Part shown: positions 24,201 through 36,200 of the stretch, piece after piece
Layout of the letters: every line of letters begins with the position of its first letter
How positions within the stretch are numbered: the stretch's first letter is position 1
Assembly: GCA_907163375.1 (NCBI GenBank)
Contig: CAJQUW010012514.1
Location: 248,001 to 312,000 of the forward strand
DNA from: Prostheceraeus crozeri
Taxonomy: Eukaryota > Platyhelminthes > Polycladida > Euryleptidae
DNA length: 64,000 nt
Direction of reading: 5' to 3'
Translations under genes and position numbers: made by a program
The notes under the pieces: model-generated
Told to the model about the DNA's origin: nothing
Database searches by the model: none
The model's input: the letters and a program-made list of their open reading frames with translations, nothing else

Positions 24201-27200
24201 GAATAACAAGATCAACTCATTGAAATCACGAATGCGATTTTCAGTGTTGACTGATGAGATGCGTAATGCGCGCGGCATTCGCTGATAACTGTGCGGCTTT
24301 TGTAAAATTGGACAATAGAATGGGCATTGTTTTGCAAATGCGATTAATTACAGCTGTTTAAAGAGAACTTTTCTTTTTGTTAGATTTTATACAATTTAAT
24401 TTTATTTAACCCGGACATTTCTATGATATGTGGTGTACGTGTCAAACTTTCTTAATTAAGGAAATTCATTCGAACGCCATTTTTGAATAATTTGGCGTAC
24501 TGAGAATGTATTGTATTAGATCTGTATATCAAGTCGACATTTTGAGCTCCAAAGCCAAATCTGCTACACTGTTCCAACTGCCCATGACTACACACCATTC
24601 TCTCATAACTGCAACTCCCCTGGTGCTGAATGAACAATGGGAACATATTGCGGCGATGACGTGCAGTGCACGTCATGGGTAGTTGGGGCGGTGTTGTCAG
24701 CTGCTAGTCGAACACTTACACAAGTGCCCACATGACATGTACCGCTCGTCATCGGTGCTCAAGAGGTTAAATTTCACTCATTCGTCTATGATAAGCGGAA
24801 TGCGGATTCACGAGACCTTTGATTGGATTGCCAAGGATGATGTCTGCAATCCTGGGGATCAAAGTCCATTACTCAGCAACTGCCTTACAAGAGTTCATAT
24901 GAGCTGTTATTTCATGGTAGAGGGAACTGGCCGCCTGTTACCACATGGTGGCTGGTGGTCCTCATCATCCTGGTGGGAGATACTGAATGCAATCCTAGTC
25001 CCACCCCCATATACTAGCACATTTGCACCACATGCAACAAGTAACTCATAAATAGACAAGCTTTCATTCTGTGTAGCATCGCAAACAACCACTGGCTTCA
25101 CATCAAATGTGCGATTATCACTGACATCCGATGCACCACCAACAGGATTTGTCAGTAACACCAAAACTCACCACTGCACTCTAACAAAGCAATCTCCTCA
25201 CAGCTCCTGCGCTAGCAGTCTAGCACCCATCTCACACCGGTTCGCAACTCCACCACAACCACTATACACTGCCCATCCCCACAAACTGAGCACCCCTCGC
25301 TCATTATCATGTACGAGTAACTCAACATCAATGGTATCCTAAACAAACTCTCAGACCTCACGCAACTCATTCTCGGCAACATGATGAGAAGCAACCGCAT
25401 ACTCACCCACTTTCCTCTCAGTGCTCAACGACAGCAGAGATGACAGCCAACCTCCTGGCCCTAACCGACTACACCACACTCAACATTAATTCACCTGCAC
25501 GCCTCATTCCTAACCTCAACCAATAGAACTCTGAGGTTACTGGGCGTCATTGACCCTAAACTGGTGAGCGCTGCCAGTTTATGAAGTCCGTTCCATCCCA
25601 GATATTTCAGCTTCATCTGCGTCAGGCATAGATGAAAATAAATGCTCTTCTGTCAACTAGTGTAAAATTTTTGCACTTGCATGTATAGTGTGTCAGCAAT
25701 TTTTGCGAATAGCGATTGAATAGATTGATGCGTATATCTTGGAATTAATTAACTTTGGAAGACATCTGCAGTCGATGAAAATTGAATATAGTGAGAACTC
25801 AAATGACACCACAATAACTTTAAATAGTTTTTGAGGTGTGAAAATATTTTAAATAACCTTGAATTGTTTTGCTTCTCATTCAACATTTTTATACCTTCGT
25901 GAAATGAAGTAAAATATTTATCAACTTGGAGTTTTATTGATCAGTTTGAATATCGTCAGCTTAAACCGCAAGACTGAAACCTCGTTCAGTCTCTAATTGA
26001 GGATGCGCTCCCTCAAAACGCTTTGCTTCAGATGTTGCCATTATACTAGAACAGCACTAAAGGATGTATCAAATGAAATATTGTATTTCCTTTTTCCAGG
26101 TTGTAATTTGGATTACACCACTAGCGATCACAAGCCTGTCTTCGCTTCTTTTCAAGTGGGAGTGAGCACTGAGTACGCTGCTGTTCCCAACCCTTCTCAC
26201 AACCATGTCCCGAAGACGAGCATTAATGTTGAATCTGTCATCGTAAAGGTAAGCGCACGTGTAGGGCATGACTTTGCCATTTATAGCCATTTTTACATTC
26301 TTGCATGGCGTGAATGGCATTAGTAGCGTGAAAAGCTCCTAGTAGTGAAGACTTATGTCTAAGGTTGAAATGACAGTGTCGAAGCTATCTTCTTATGTTG
26401 AAAGCACAGAATTAGATTCATCTGCCCGCGCGGCTTCTGCTTCTGGAATGGAGGCATCGTATCTGTCCTTAATATCGAAATGGCACACCACAGAAGTAGA
26501 CAACTTGCTCCTTCAGTGTTTCTCGAATGGATAATCCGTATCTCGCCTGCTGTTGGAAATGACACACACTCTCAAACAATAAATAATTATTAATTGCTAA
26601 AAAACCATAATAACCAATATACTAAACAATAATAATAATATTAATTGGACACCAGTCAGTGAGTGAGTTACTAAGTAGTGTGCGTGTTGTGATATCACTT
26701 CATACACACAAAAACACACATCGCTGTCTGGCTACTTTTAGTGTATGCATTGAGGAATGATGAGAAGAGGATGGTTCTATAATCATCAGGTGAACTAATT
26801 TTCGTGCGCCTGTCATCTTCTTTAATAATGATCGGAATGATCAACACTATGGAGAAAACTTGCACGCAATGATCTGAATTCTTCGAATCTGAAGGAATCG
26901 TGGCAATCCAAGCACTTTGATGGAAGTGACAGCAATCTGCAAGCGACTCAAGACTTTTTTTCTACCTCTGTAACGTATTAGGAATTCCTTTTTGCCCACT
27001 TACTAAGTTCCAGCATATACCATCGTTTTGAATTAGTTCTCACTTTTAGTAAACTGAAACAGTTAAACAATTTAATTCTGTGGTTGAGAGCATCATTTTC
27101 TGAATAATCTCCGGCAAGAATAGTTCTGGGTTATAACTTGGACAAAAAAGCACCGAGAACCAAATAGGATGTTCTGTCTTTCAAAACGGCGCACCGTCTT

Positions 27201-30200
27201 CAAAAATCGTTCACTTCTATACCGAGGTATTTGAAATTGAAAAGAGTATAGTTCTTCTGGGCTATCGCAGAAATTGTTCCTGATGTCCAAATATTCCTCG
27301 GTTGAAAGATCGCGCATGTCCTAGAAACGCATTAAGTCGCCTATCATTGATGATCTTGAAGTATCAGTGGTGAGAAAATTTAATAATAGGAAGTGCAAAA
27401 ATGAAAGGGTTTGTAATAAATGCGTCGTTTCTTCTGTAGTTGCGAAATGGTGCGAAGCCGAAGGCCAGCTATCGACTTACATTTTATGGCAGCTTACTAT
27501 TGGAGCCAGGAGTGCAGTGGGGTCCCAATACGCATTTCCTCTCTGGAGAAGAGACTCGTGCTCTGGCAGGACCATCAGGAGTGGGATCTCAAGCTTGTTA
27601 CCCTGTATGGCGCGGATCCCTACCACAGATCGAACTCATGGCTTACGACAAACGGCAAATCACAGAGGAACACCTCGTCATTGCCGTTCGCTCTATACCG
27701 GCCGATGAAGGCTCTGGTAAGTCAATATACAGTGCTATCAAAAAGTCCCTTTCATATTTCAAATTAATGTAACTTTGGTAATATTCAATATTTTTGCACG
27801 GTTTAAAGACTGGTTTGTAGCCAGAACGCTTAAGTTTTGTTTTATGCCTCGCAGCTTATTGTTTCTCGAGCAGGTGTGCGAAAATTATCGTGAATTATCA
27901 ATAGTGCGTCATGATGAGTCATCACTATCAGTCATTGCTAACACCGTAGCCGTTCACTTGTTATTTTGTCGATCACTATGTTGTCGCTGGAACAAAGAAT
28001 AGAAGTTGTGCGCCTAATGATAAAGTATGAATCCACCACTGCAGTTCGCCGAGAATTTCAACGGCAAAAGTGGGAGAACATTCCATCTGACCCGACAATG
28101 CGATCTCTACTCAAGAAGTTCTTAGAAACTGGGAGCGTCGCTGACAGGGATAGAAGTGGACGTCCCAGAACTTCAGTTAACGACGATAACTGTGAGGCCG
28201 CAGCTGCATATCTTGCAGAGACTCCTGATGACTTTCATTCCGTTAATGAAGTGAAAAATGTGCTGGATATCTCGTTCGGATCAACACATTCCATACTACG
28301 GCGCTGTTTAGAAATGAAACCCTACAAACTTCAGCTACACCAACGCTTGAGTGATGAGGATAAAGTGACAAGAGTCTTCGCATATGAGACTATGATTGAG
28401 AAAAACGAGGAGACTGGTTGTTTTGCAAAATTGATAACTTCAGATGAAGCAGTCTTTCATTTGAATGGAGCAGTAAATCGCCACAATTGCAGGATATGGG
28501 CTAAGGAGAAGCCACAACCATGTCTGATAAAAGAACATTCGTCGCCGAAAGTTGTTGTGTGGATTGGAATGAGCTCTACACGCTTGTATGGACCATTCTT
28601 TTTTGATCAGCCGACTGTTAAGTCTGACAATTATCTTGAAATGCTGCGAACTTTCTTCTTGCGGGAGCTTCAACAAGAAGGAATTGTGGATGAAGTTTGG
28701 TTTCAGCAAGACGGGGCTCCACCCCATTGGGCCACTTCAGTGCGAAATTTCCTCAACGATGTTTTTGATCGATGGATTAAAAGAAATGGTCCACTCCCCT
28801 GGCCAGCACGATCGCCAGATCTCTCACCCCCAGATTTCTTCTTTTGGGGATATTTGAAGAAAGCAGTCTACAAGTGTCGCCCAAGCAACTTGAATGAACT
28901 GAAAGCTTCCATTGTGGAAGAATCACTGAATGTTCACTCAGACATTCTGCAGAGAGTAAACAGTTGTTTCGAGGTTCGTCTAAGACGTTGCATTGATTAT
29001 GATGGAGATACTGTAGAAAAGTAATTGATTCCAACAATAGTGCGCAAATTAGTTTGTTGCTATCAGTTGCTAATCAGTTTGTTTGAAAAAGTTATAAGAT
29101 TGAAAATGATATCAAATGTACTTAGTTGTACTGTTATTTACCTTATTTTGCCATATTTCGATATATCATGATTCAATTTCTCTGTAAATTTGATTGCATT
29201 AAATGACTTAGGGTAAAACTTGGGCGTTCTGGCTACAAATCAGTCTTTAAACCGTGCAAAAATATTGAATATTACCAAAGTTACATTAATTTGAAATAGG
29301 AAAGGGACTTTTTGATAGCACTGTACAACAAATGTCTCAGATTTTTGTTTTCTCATTCGTATTCTGTTCTAATTGCACAGCTGAGGAAACCGCAGGTAAT
29401 GATTGCATGTATTTTGCTTCTTGCAATCAATGTTGACACTCATTATTACAATCTATGGTGTTATTTTAAGGTTTCTGTCGTTTTCTCGTGTTGTATGTAA
29501 TTATGACGTAGAAGACCTTTCATTTCATCGTTGGTTGACGAAATAGCTGACTCCACACAGAATGTTTTTAAAGCTTTTCTTTTGGTTCTTAAGCTGTTTT
29601 ATCTGGTGCTGTATTGATAGACCCTAGCGTGGGTCATCATACTCAAGCTAGTTATAGTCGCTGTAGTGATCTGCGCTTTTTGGTATGGTCAATTGTGAGC
29701 ATATTTAAAAGAGTTGTTGGCTAACCAATGCAGCTTCCCGGCAATATTGTGAACAGTATTACACTGACTTCGATGCATTGAAGACTCTCAATCCACTAGC
29801 GTGATGTGCTGTCGGTATTCGACATGGAGAAAATCATCGTTTAATTCTAGTAAATTCGAGAATTGAAATGTATCACAATCAGTATAATGAATATTTTGTG
29901 TTCATTGAATGATTGGATGGATGAGGGGTTTTACTTTATACAGGGTGTCCCACAATTCCGGCCAAATTTAAAATGAATTTTACGCTAACTGAAATTCGTC
30001 TATTCTACTCTCAATCATGTTTTTTATTGAGTACTATGAATGGGGTCTTGTAATCATCCATTTTTATTTAGCTACGGTCAGTATCTAAAACTCGGAGCAA
30101 TCTTCAAAGACAACATAAAAAATGTACTATAATTTCTCCATATAAATACGTAACCCATGTTTTCCTCCATTTTATCACTAAACAATTAAAAGAATTATGA

Positions 30201-33200
30201 TCGTAATCTATCATTTTATTATTCTTATTACATACATACATGCGAACGTTAAAGAAGATGTTCAAAATGTCCACCACCAGTTTCACGCAGCAACAGACAT
30301 CTGTCCAAGACACCACACACAGCAGAAAGAAGTTCTTCCTGTGTGATGGACTTGATGGCGTTTTCGATCCTTTCTTTCAATTCGTCTTTGTTGGATGGTG
30401 TCCCCTGTGAGTAGACATCGTCACGCAATCGACCCCAAAGATAAAAGTCCAGGGGATTGAGGTCCGGATAATTTGCAGGCCAGAAATTCTTGAAGCCGCG
30501 ACTGATAACACGGCTCTCACCAAACGTGTTCCGAAGAAGATCCACCACCTCAGTCTTGATATGTGGTGGAGCACCGTCTTGCATGAAGATTGCGGAGGTT
30601 TTCTTGCGCTTTGCAACAATTTGAGGCCAAACGTGATCACGAAGCATGTCACGATATCGCAGACCTGTCACGGTATCGGCGAAGAAGAATGGTCTCAACC
30701 GCAAAATTCCTGAAAACCACATCCAAACTGTCACTCTGGCAGAATGAAGTGGTTCCTCGATGACTTGGTCAGGCCTCTGAGAACCCCAGATGATACAATT
30801 ATGGCGATTGACACTACCATGCAACTCGAAGTGGGCCTCGTCACTCCAAATAATGTCCTCCAAATGTCCATCGTTATCTAAAAGCCACTCCGCAAACTGA
30901 ACTCTCCTTTCCTGTTGTTCTTGTGAAAGAGCTTGACCACAGTGCATTTTGTATGGATACAAATTCAGTTTTCTTCTGAGAACACGGTGAACCGTTGTTT
31001 TCGGAATGCCAACTTCATTGGAAATCCTTCGTGTCGATGAGTTTCCAAGAGCTGCAGAATTTTGAATCCTTTCCCTGGCCATGTCCACAGCTTCAATCGC
31101 CTCTTCAGATGGACCAGGTCTTCCACTACGTGCACGGTCAGCCACCGAGCCGGTTTCCAGAAAGCGATTCACAATTCTTTGTATTGTCCTGGTATCAAAC
31201 GGGTCATTACGAAGATTGCGCTCCTTTTTAAACAATCGTAACGCGGCTGTGGCACTGCATGATGCCGAGAAATAAAAACGAACAACGTCAATCTTGTCTT
31301 GCAATTCCATCGCAAATGATAATGTTGTCATTTAGACTGATTTGAATTCGATCATGTGATTAAGCACAATTCACACAAAAGCATAGACATCTGACTTATC
31401 CTCTCAGTAGAAATGACAACTAGAAATCACACGTTCGCATGTAACGAGGAAGAATAAAATGTGAATGATAATTCTTTTAATTGTTTAGTGATAAAATGGA
31501 GGAAAACATGGGTTACGTATTTATATGGAGAAATTATAGTACATTTTTTATGTTGTCTTTGAAGATTGCTCCGAGTTTTAGATACTGACCGTAGCTAAAT
31601 AAAAATGGATGATTACAAAACCCCATTCATAGTACTCAATAAAAAACATGATTGAGAGTAGAATAGACGAATTTCAGTTAGCGTAAAATTCATTTTAAAT
31701 TTGGCCGGAATTGTGGGACACCCTGTATACTTATTGTTGCAATGTCTAACTGATTATATGTTTATGATTGGTGTTACGGTGCTCAGCAAAACAATAATCA
31801 GTTTTGCGTTATGTAAATTTATATAACTAACTTACTGTCACAAGGTCTTCAATTCCTGCTAAGAATATCAATGCACATCTCCTCTAAGGAGATCATTGAT
31901 GACTCCCCAATAAAAAAAGCTTCGCTACCATAGACCTCGAAATCTTAATAGCGGAATCTGTCTTACCGAATTACGGTAGGAATCTTGAATAGATTCAGTG
32001 CAAGTCCTGTATCACCGGTTCCTGTCACTACATCATTAATTCAACATACTACAGTTCTATGTCTTTGTCGTGTCAATAGAAAGAGTAGAATATCAGACAC
32101 GTAGAAGCTGCTATTGGTTTTTCCATGAGAAAAATGAACACTTCATGGACTAAGTAGACTCGTACTAAATACGTGAGTTAGGACCCTTACGATGAATAGG
32201 CGACGATTTTCACCACTGTTATCGATTTTTTCTGGGTAATTTGCTGCAAAATACATTTTCAACCGTCACCAATCACTGCAGTAGTTTTAAGATTGGGTTT
32301 ATCTATTAAGAAAAGATCACATCAAGATACTAAAAATTTAAGAAGATCTAGCTAGTTAGTGAACACCTTTCAGAATCAGATCCTTTTGAAACGATTAGAT
32401 TTCTCAGTCACTAGTTCTCAAGCACGCGCTTCTATCTGTGAATGGAACATGATGCAGATTTGTGCACTTTAACGATTATTTTTAAAAGCCATCCTCTTTC
32501 AAAAGCGCATAGAAGTTGAAAACACGAGTTTAAGATGTTTACGTAACCGAACAATCAATCCACAGATTATAATCAAGCCACTTGATCAAAACCAACTAAT
32601 GGCTGTTATCCTAACTTCAGTTCTAAGGTTGAAGACGTAGGTTAAAGCAGATTTGTGCAAATGCGATCATTTTCTTACATCTCCCTCATGAAATCACATG
32701 GAATTTCAAATCACTAGAGCACAATGACGTTAAAGCACGTGTGACTTTATTCGATGATCCATGATTTTTATGCAAAAGCTGCAATTTAATATGAAGAGCA
32801 ACCGTTATATATAATTACGTGAGTTCATGTGGGAGATGTAAAAAAAATGATCGTATGTTGATGGAAATGCATGCAGATTTTACCCTGGCTTGCACAAATC
32901 TGCTTTAATTTACGTCATTACTACAAGTAGCTAATGATACCAACGTTGGTTTATGATCTAGTGGCTCAATGATTGCAATTACTTACTGATAAAAAAAGTA
33001 TGTACATCTGTGACCTGACTTACAAATCTTTTACACCTACGGGTATCTTAGAGTGTGTAATTAAAATGCTTTTGTATGAAACACATGTTTTTATCTATTG
33101 TTTGAATTTATATGTGTAGTTGTAATTTTCATGAGAGTTTAGCCATAAGAAATAATTGTTTATTGATCAAAGAACCTACACACTGTGGCTTATCTTGCAT

Positions 33201-36200
33201 AAATCTGCATCATCGTACAAGCACCTGATTAAAAAAAGTCCACTATTGTTGACAGCAATGGAGAAGTTTGATGAAGAATATGATGAAAAGCTGCAACTCC
33301 TTCAATTTAATTGGCTGTGAATAAAATGAATCCGGAATTTCAATGGAGCAAACGTGTTTATTGAGGTGTCTGGATGCCTTCTATGAAAACATTTTTTCTT
33401 CTTTGATCTTCAGACAATGCTGCGTGAGAGTCTCAGGTGCGGCCCACAAAACTTCGTGCTAGCTCCGAGACTGTTTGTCTGTCATATGAGCTGACAGCAC
33501 TGAGAATCTGAAATTTGCCTTTGAAGATACAAGCACTAGGCAATTAAACAAAATGAACAATAATACATGTAGAGCTGAAATGTAGTTCCCTCGGAATTAG
33601 ACAGGTCGTCTCTTCTTCTATTTGACTAGAAAGGAAACATTGGGACATATAATGTTAATGAAATACACAATCTGCTGACACATAATACCATAGCAATCGA
33701 ACAATAAGCAGCCAGTTCAACATTAAACACGCCAAATTGTATGAAGTTTCAGTGACTGTTATCAACCGGATCACACAGCAAAGAGACACAGTCGATGTCA
33801 AGTTCTGCAGAGAAATTCGCAAACGTTTTTTCGTGCGCCTGCTAAAATTTTTAATAATGATCGGAGGACCCAACATTATCGAGAAAATTTATGTGCAATG
33901 ATCTGAATTCTTCGAATCTGAAGGAATTGTGGCGATCGGAGCATATTGAAGGAATTCACAGCAATCCGCAAGCGGCGCACGACTATTTTTCCTATCTCTG
34001 CAAGGTATTAAAAATTTCTTTTTGCCCACTCATTAAGTTCCTGCATGTGCCACTGTTTTGAATCAGGTTGGACTTCTAGCAAAGTGATACGCTTAAACAA
34101 ATTAATTCTGTGGTAGTTTCATTCGATAGACCGCAGTGGCACATAAGTCACACACGTTTTCACTTAGATGCGCTTGTATCGTTGGGCTAAAATTGTCACT
34201 CCAGCAAATTTTGCTTATTGCTTTTCACTGGCAATTCATGCATCAACTTATTGCCACTAACTTGAGAGTCAGTTTTCTATTCTAGCCAGGTTCAGGTAAA
34301 CAATTTCTTTACAAGAACTACAATCTGCATCATGGACGTGGACACTACTGCTATGACTTCGAGATTTGTAAAGCTACCGGCACTATGTGTAGACATACAT
34401 TTCGATATCTATAAAACATTAATTGTTTGTATTTTTCAACAGACAACCGACAATAGAACTAATATGTTGAATACACCAAAACTGGAAAACATGAAACAAC
34501 AATCATAATGTGTTGATTTCCTCCTTTTTTGCATCCTCCGCTGAAAATTGCGATAGATATGCAGTAGGTATTCCTATTCTAACGATGATCAACACGTAGG
34601 TCGAAGGATTTAGTAGCCGCCATGATGGTCAGCAGCTTCTTAGGAAATTTACACAACTATTTTCATGACAACGCAGAGTTTGCTGCGTTTGTTATTGTCG
34701 AAATGTGGGTGGAAAATGTCGGCCTTCTATGTTTCTCTTTGGTATAATAGGACAAAGAGAGACACAAGTGAGCTCTGTGATCGATGCTACTCTATAGTGA
34801 GTGATGTAAACCAATCTAAGAAGAATTCTCATCATGTCCTCAAGTCAGAAAAACCTTTCAATACGTTTATATGTGCGTGCAAGACGTGTAGGCTGATCAG
34901 TTGGAAAGAAAACAGTGCAGCCGGCAAAAAGAGGCGATATGCATGACTGGTATTCAGAAGGCGGATTGCTCTGATAGGTGATGCGTTTTGGCTGAATGAA
35001 ATCTAATTAAAACGTACGGTGTGGCATATTAACAACGAATTGAAGTTTAATCATTCTTTTCCTATATGCATCGCTGGCGAAAAAAAATGAATATGGAAGA
35101 ATCTATCCGGATATATGATTGGCTGAGTCGAACAATGAATCCCTTATAGTGGGCCAAAATATCCAGGAAAAGATGTAAAGATTTGTTGCATAGTGAATTG
35201 CGAATATTATGAAGATTAGTCAAAGGGAGTATTTCATGCAGTGAAAATTTGTTGATTTTCAAGGAAGTCAATAATCACAAAGAGAATCATGAAAAACTTA
35301 TTGCAGTCAAAAGTAATGAAGATATTATTTGTGATTGTGAACGATTCAGCATCAGAAAAATTAGGACCACCAGTATGTTAATGTTTATAAGATCAATTTC
35401 ATCAGCAATGCAGGTGCATAAATAACTGGTTAGTTTCTGAAGCAGACAACTCATGTTTTAAATGCGTCCTTATAAAGTCTATATGATAATTCAACCCCCC
35501 CCCTTTGCTGTTGTTGTGATTTGTTTTTTGTTTTGAAATTTGTTTTTTGTCAAATACCGCTATGTAGTATTTGAAATATAGCATTATTATTATTATTATT
35601 ATTATTATTATAGCGTCTATTGCCCAAATTTTCACTTACTCTGGCTGCTTCAGGGTTAAATCCAACCAATTAATTGTTTCGGTCATTTTACAAAGACAGC
35701 ATACATAGGACTTCGTTTTGTCATAAACGCGACCATGTGACTGAAACATGCTTTACAATATACAGAATTAATATATGTTTTGAAATATGTTAAGCTCCAA
35801 AATGAGACGCAAATAATTTTTCTAAATGCACTAAGTGACTAAGTGAAGTGCAATGCACTAAATGAAGAATATGGTTATCAAGTATCTCCCCATATGTATT
35901 TCAGACTTGTGTGTGTGCGTGTGTTTGTCTATGTACTTGATGATTTATTGAATGAGCACCCGCATTATAGAATTTGATCTTTATTGTGTTTCTTATAAGA
36001 TTTCCTCCCCATGTTTTGGCACGGTTTTGTTTGCTTCTGTTTATATTTTTGTTTGCATGTGAAATTGTCTTTGTTGTAGTTCAAGTCAAAATCCTTCATG
36101 AAATGCATCACTAGCAAACATGACAAGGTTCTTACAAACTCACAGACTTGAATGAAATCTTTGCCTCATACCCTATATTTATCTCAGTTCAAATCACAAT

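Larger units (their letters stand above)
27730..29323 (+). mobile_element. Tc1/mariner-superfamily transposon, apparently intact (MLE-1)
   Basis: 1594 bp flanked by TA (27728-27729 and 29324-29325). The terminal inverted repeats are about 105 bp (27730-27834 and 29219-29323), starting CAGTGCTATCAAAAAGTCCC, with only about two mismatches in the first 100. One open transposase gene lies inside. The element sits in the SHIP intron 13 bp after exon D and leaves the donor GTAAGTCAATA intact. Near-identical ends and an unbroken ORF imply recent insertion. Confidence 0.95.
29941..31725 (-). mobile_element. Tc1/mariner-superfamily transposon with 258-bp inverted ends (MLE-2)
   Basis: 1785 bp flanked by TA (29939-29940 and 31726-31727). 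The ends start CAGGGTGTCCCACAATTCCG. The inverted repeats run 258 bp (29941-30198 and 31468-31725) with one mismatch that I can find, and short similarity (TTACATGCGAACG) continues further in. It has an intact transposase on the minus strand. It lies 616 bp from MLE-1 in the same intron, in opposite coding orientation. The ends are long for this superfamily, and their identity implies a very recent insertion. Confidence 0.96.

Noticed and set aside
24683-25164. Overlapping ORFs on both strands before the LINE endonuclease fragment
   Set aside because: Neither strand gives a recognisable protein, and no splice or repeat evidence favours one. Possibly part of the LINE, but not supportable.
27420-27767. 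Longer plus-strand frame overlapping SHIP exon D
   Set aside because: It is out of phase with exons C and E; the chosen frame matches SHIP2 and joins both neighbours.
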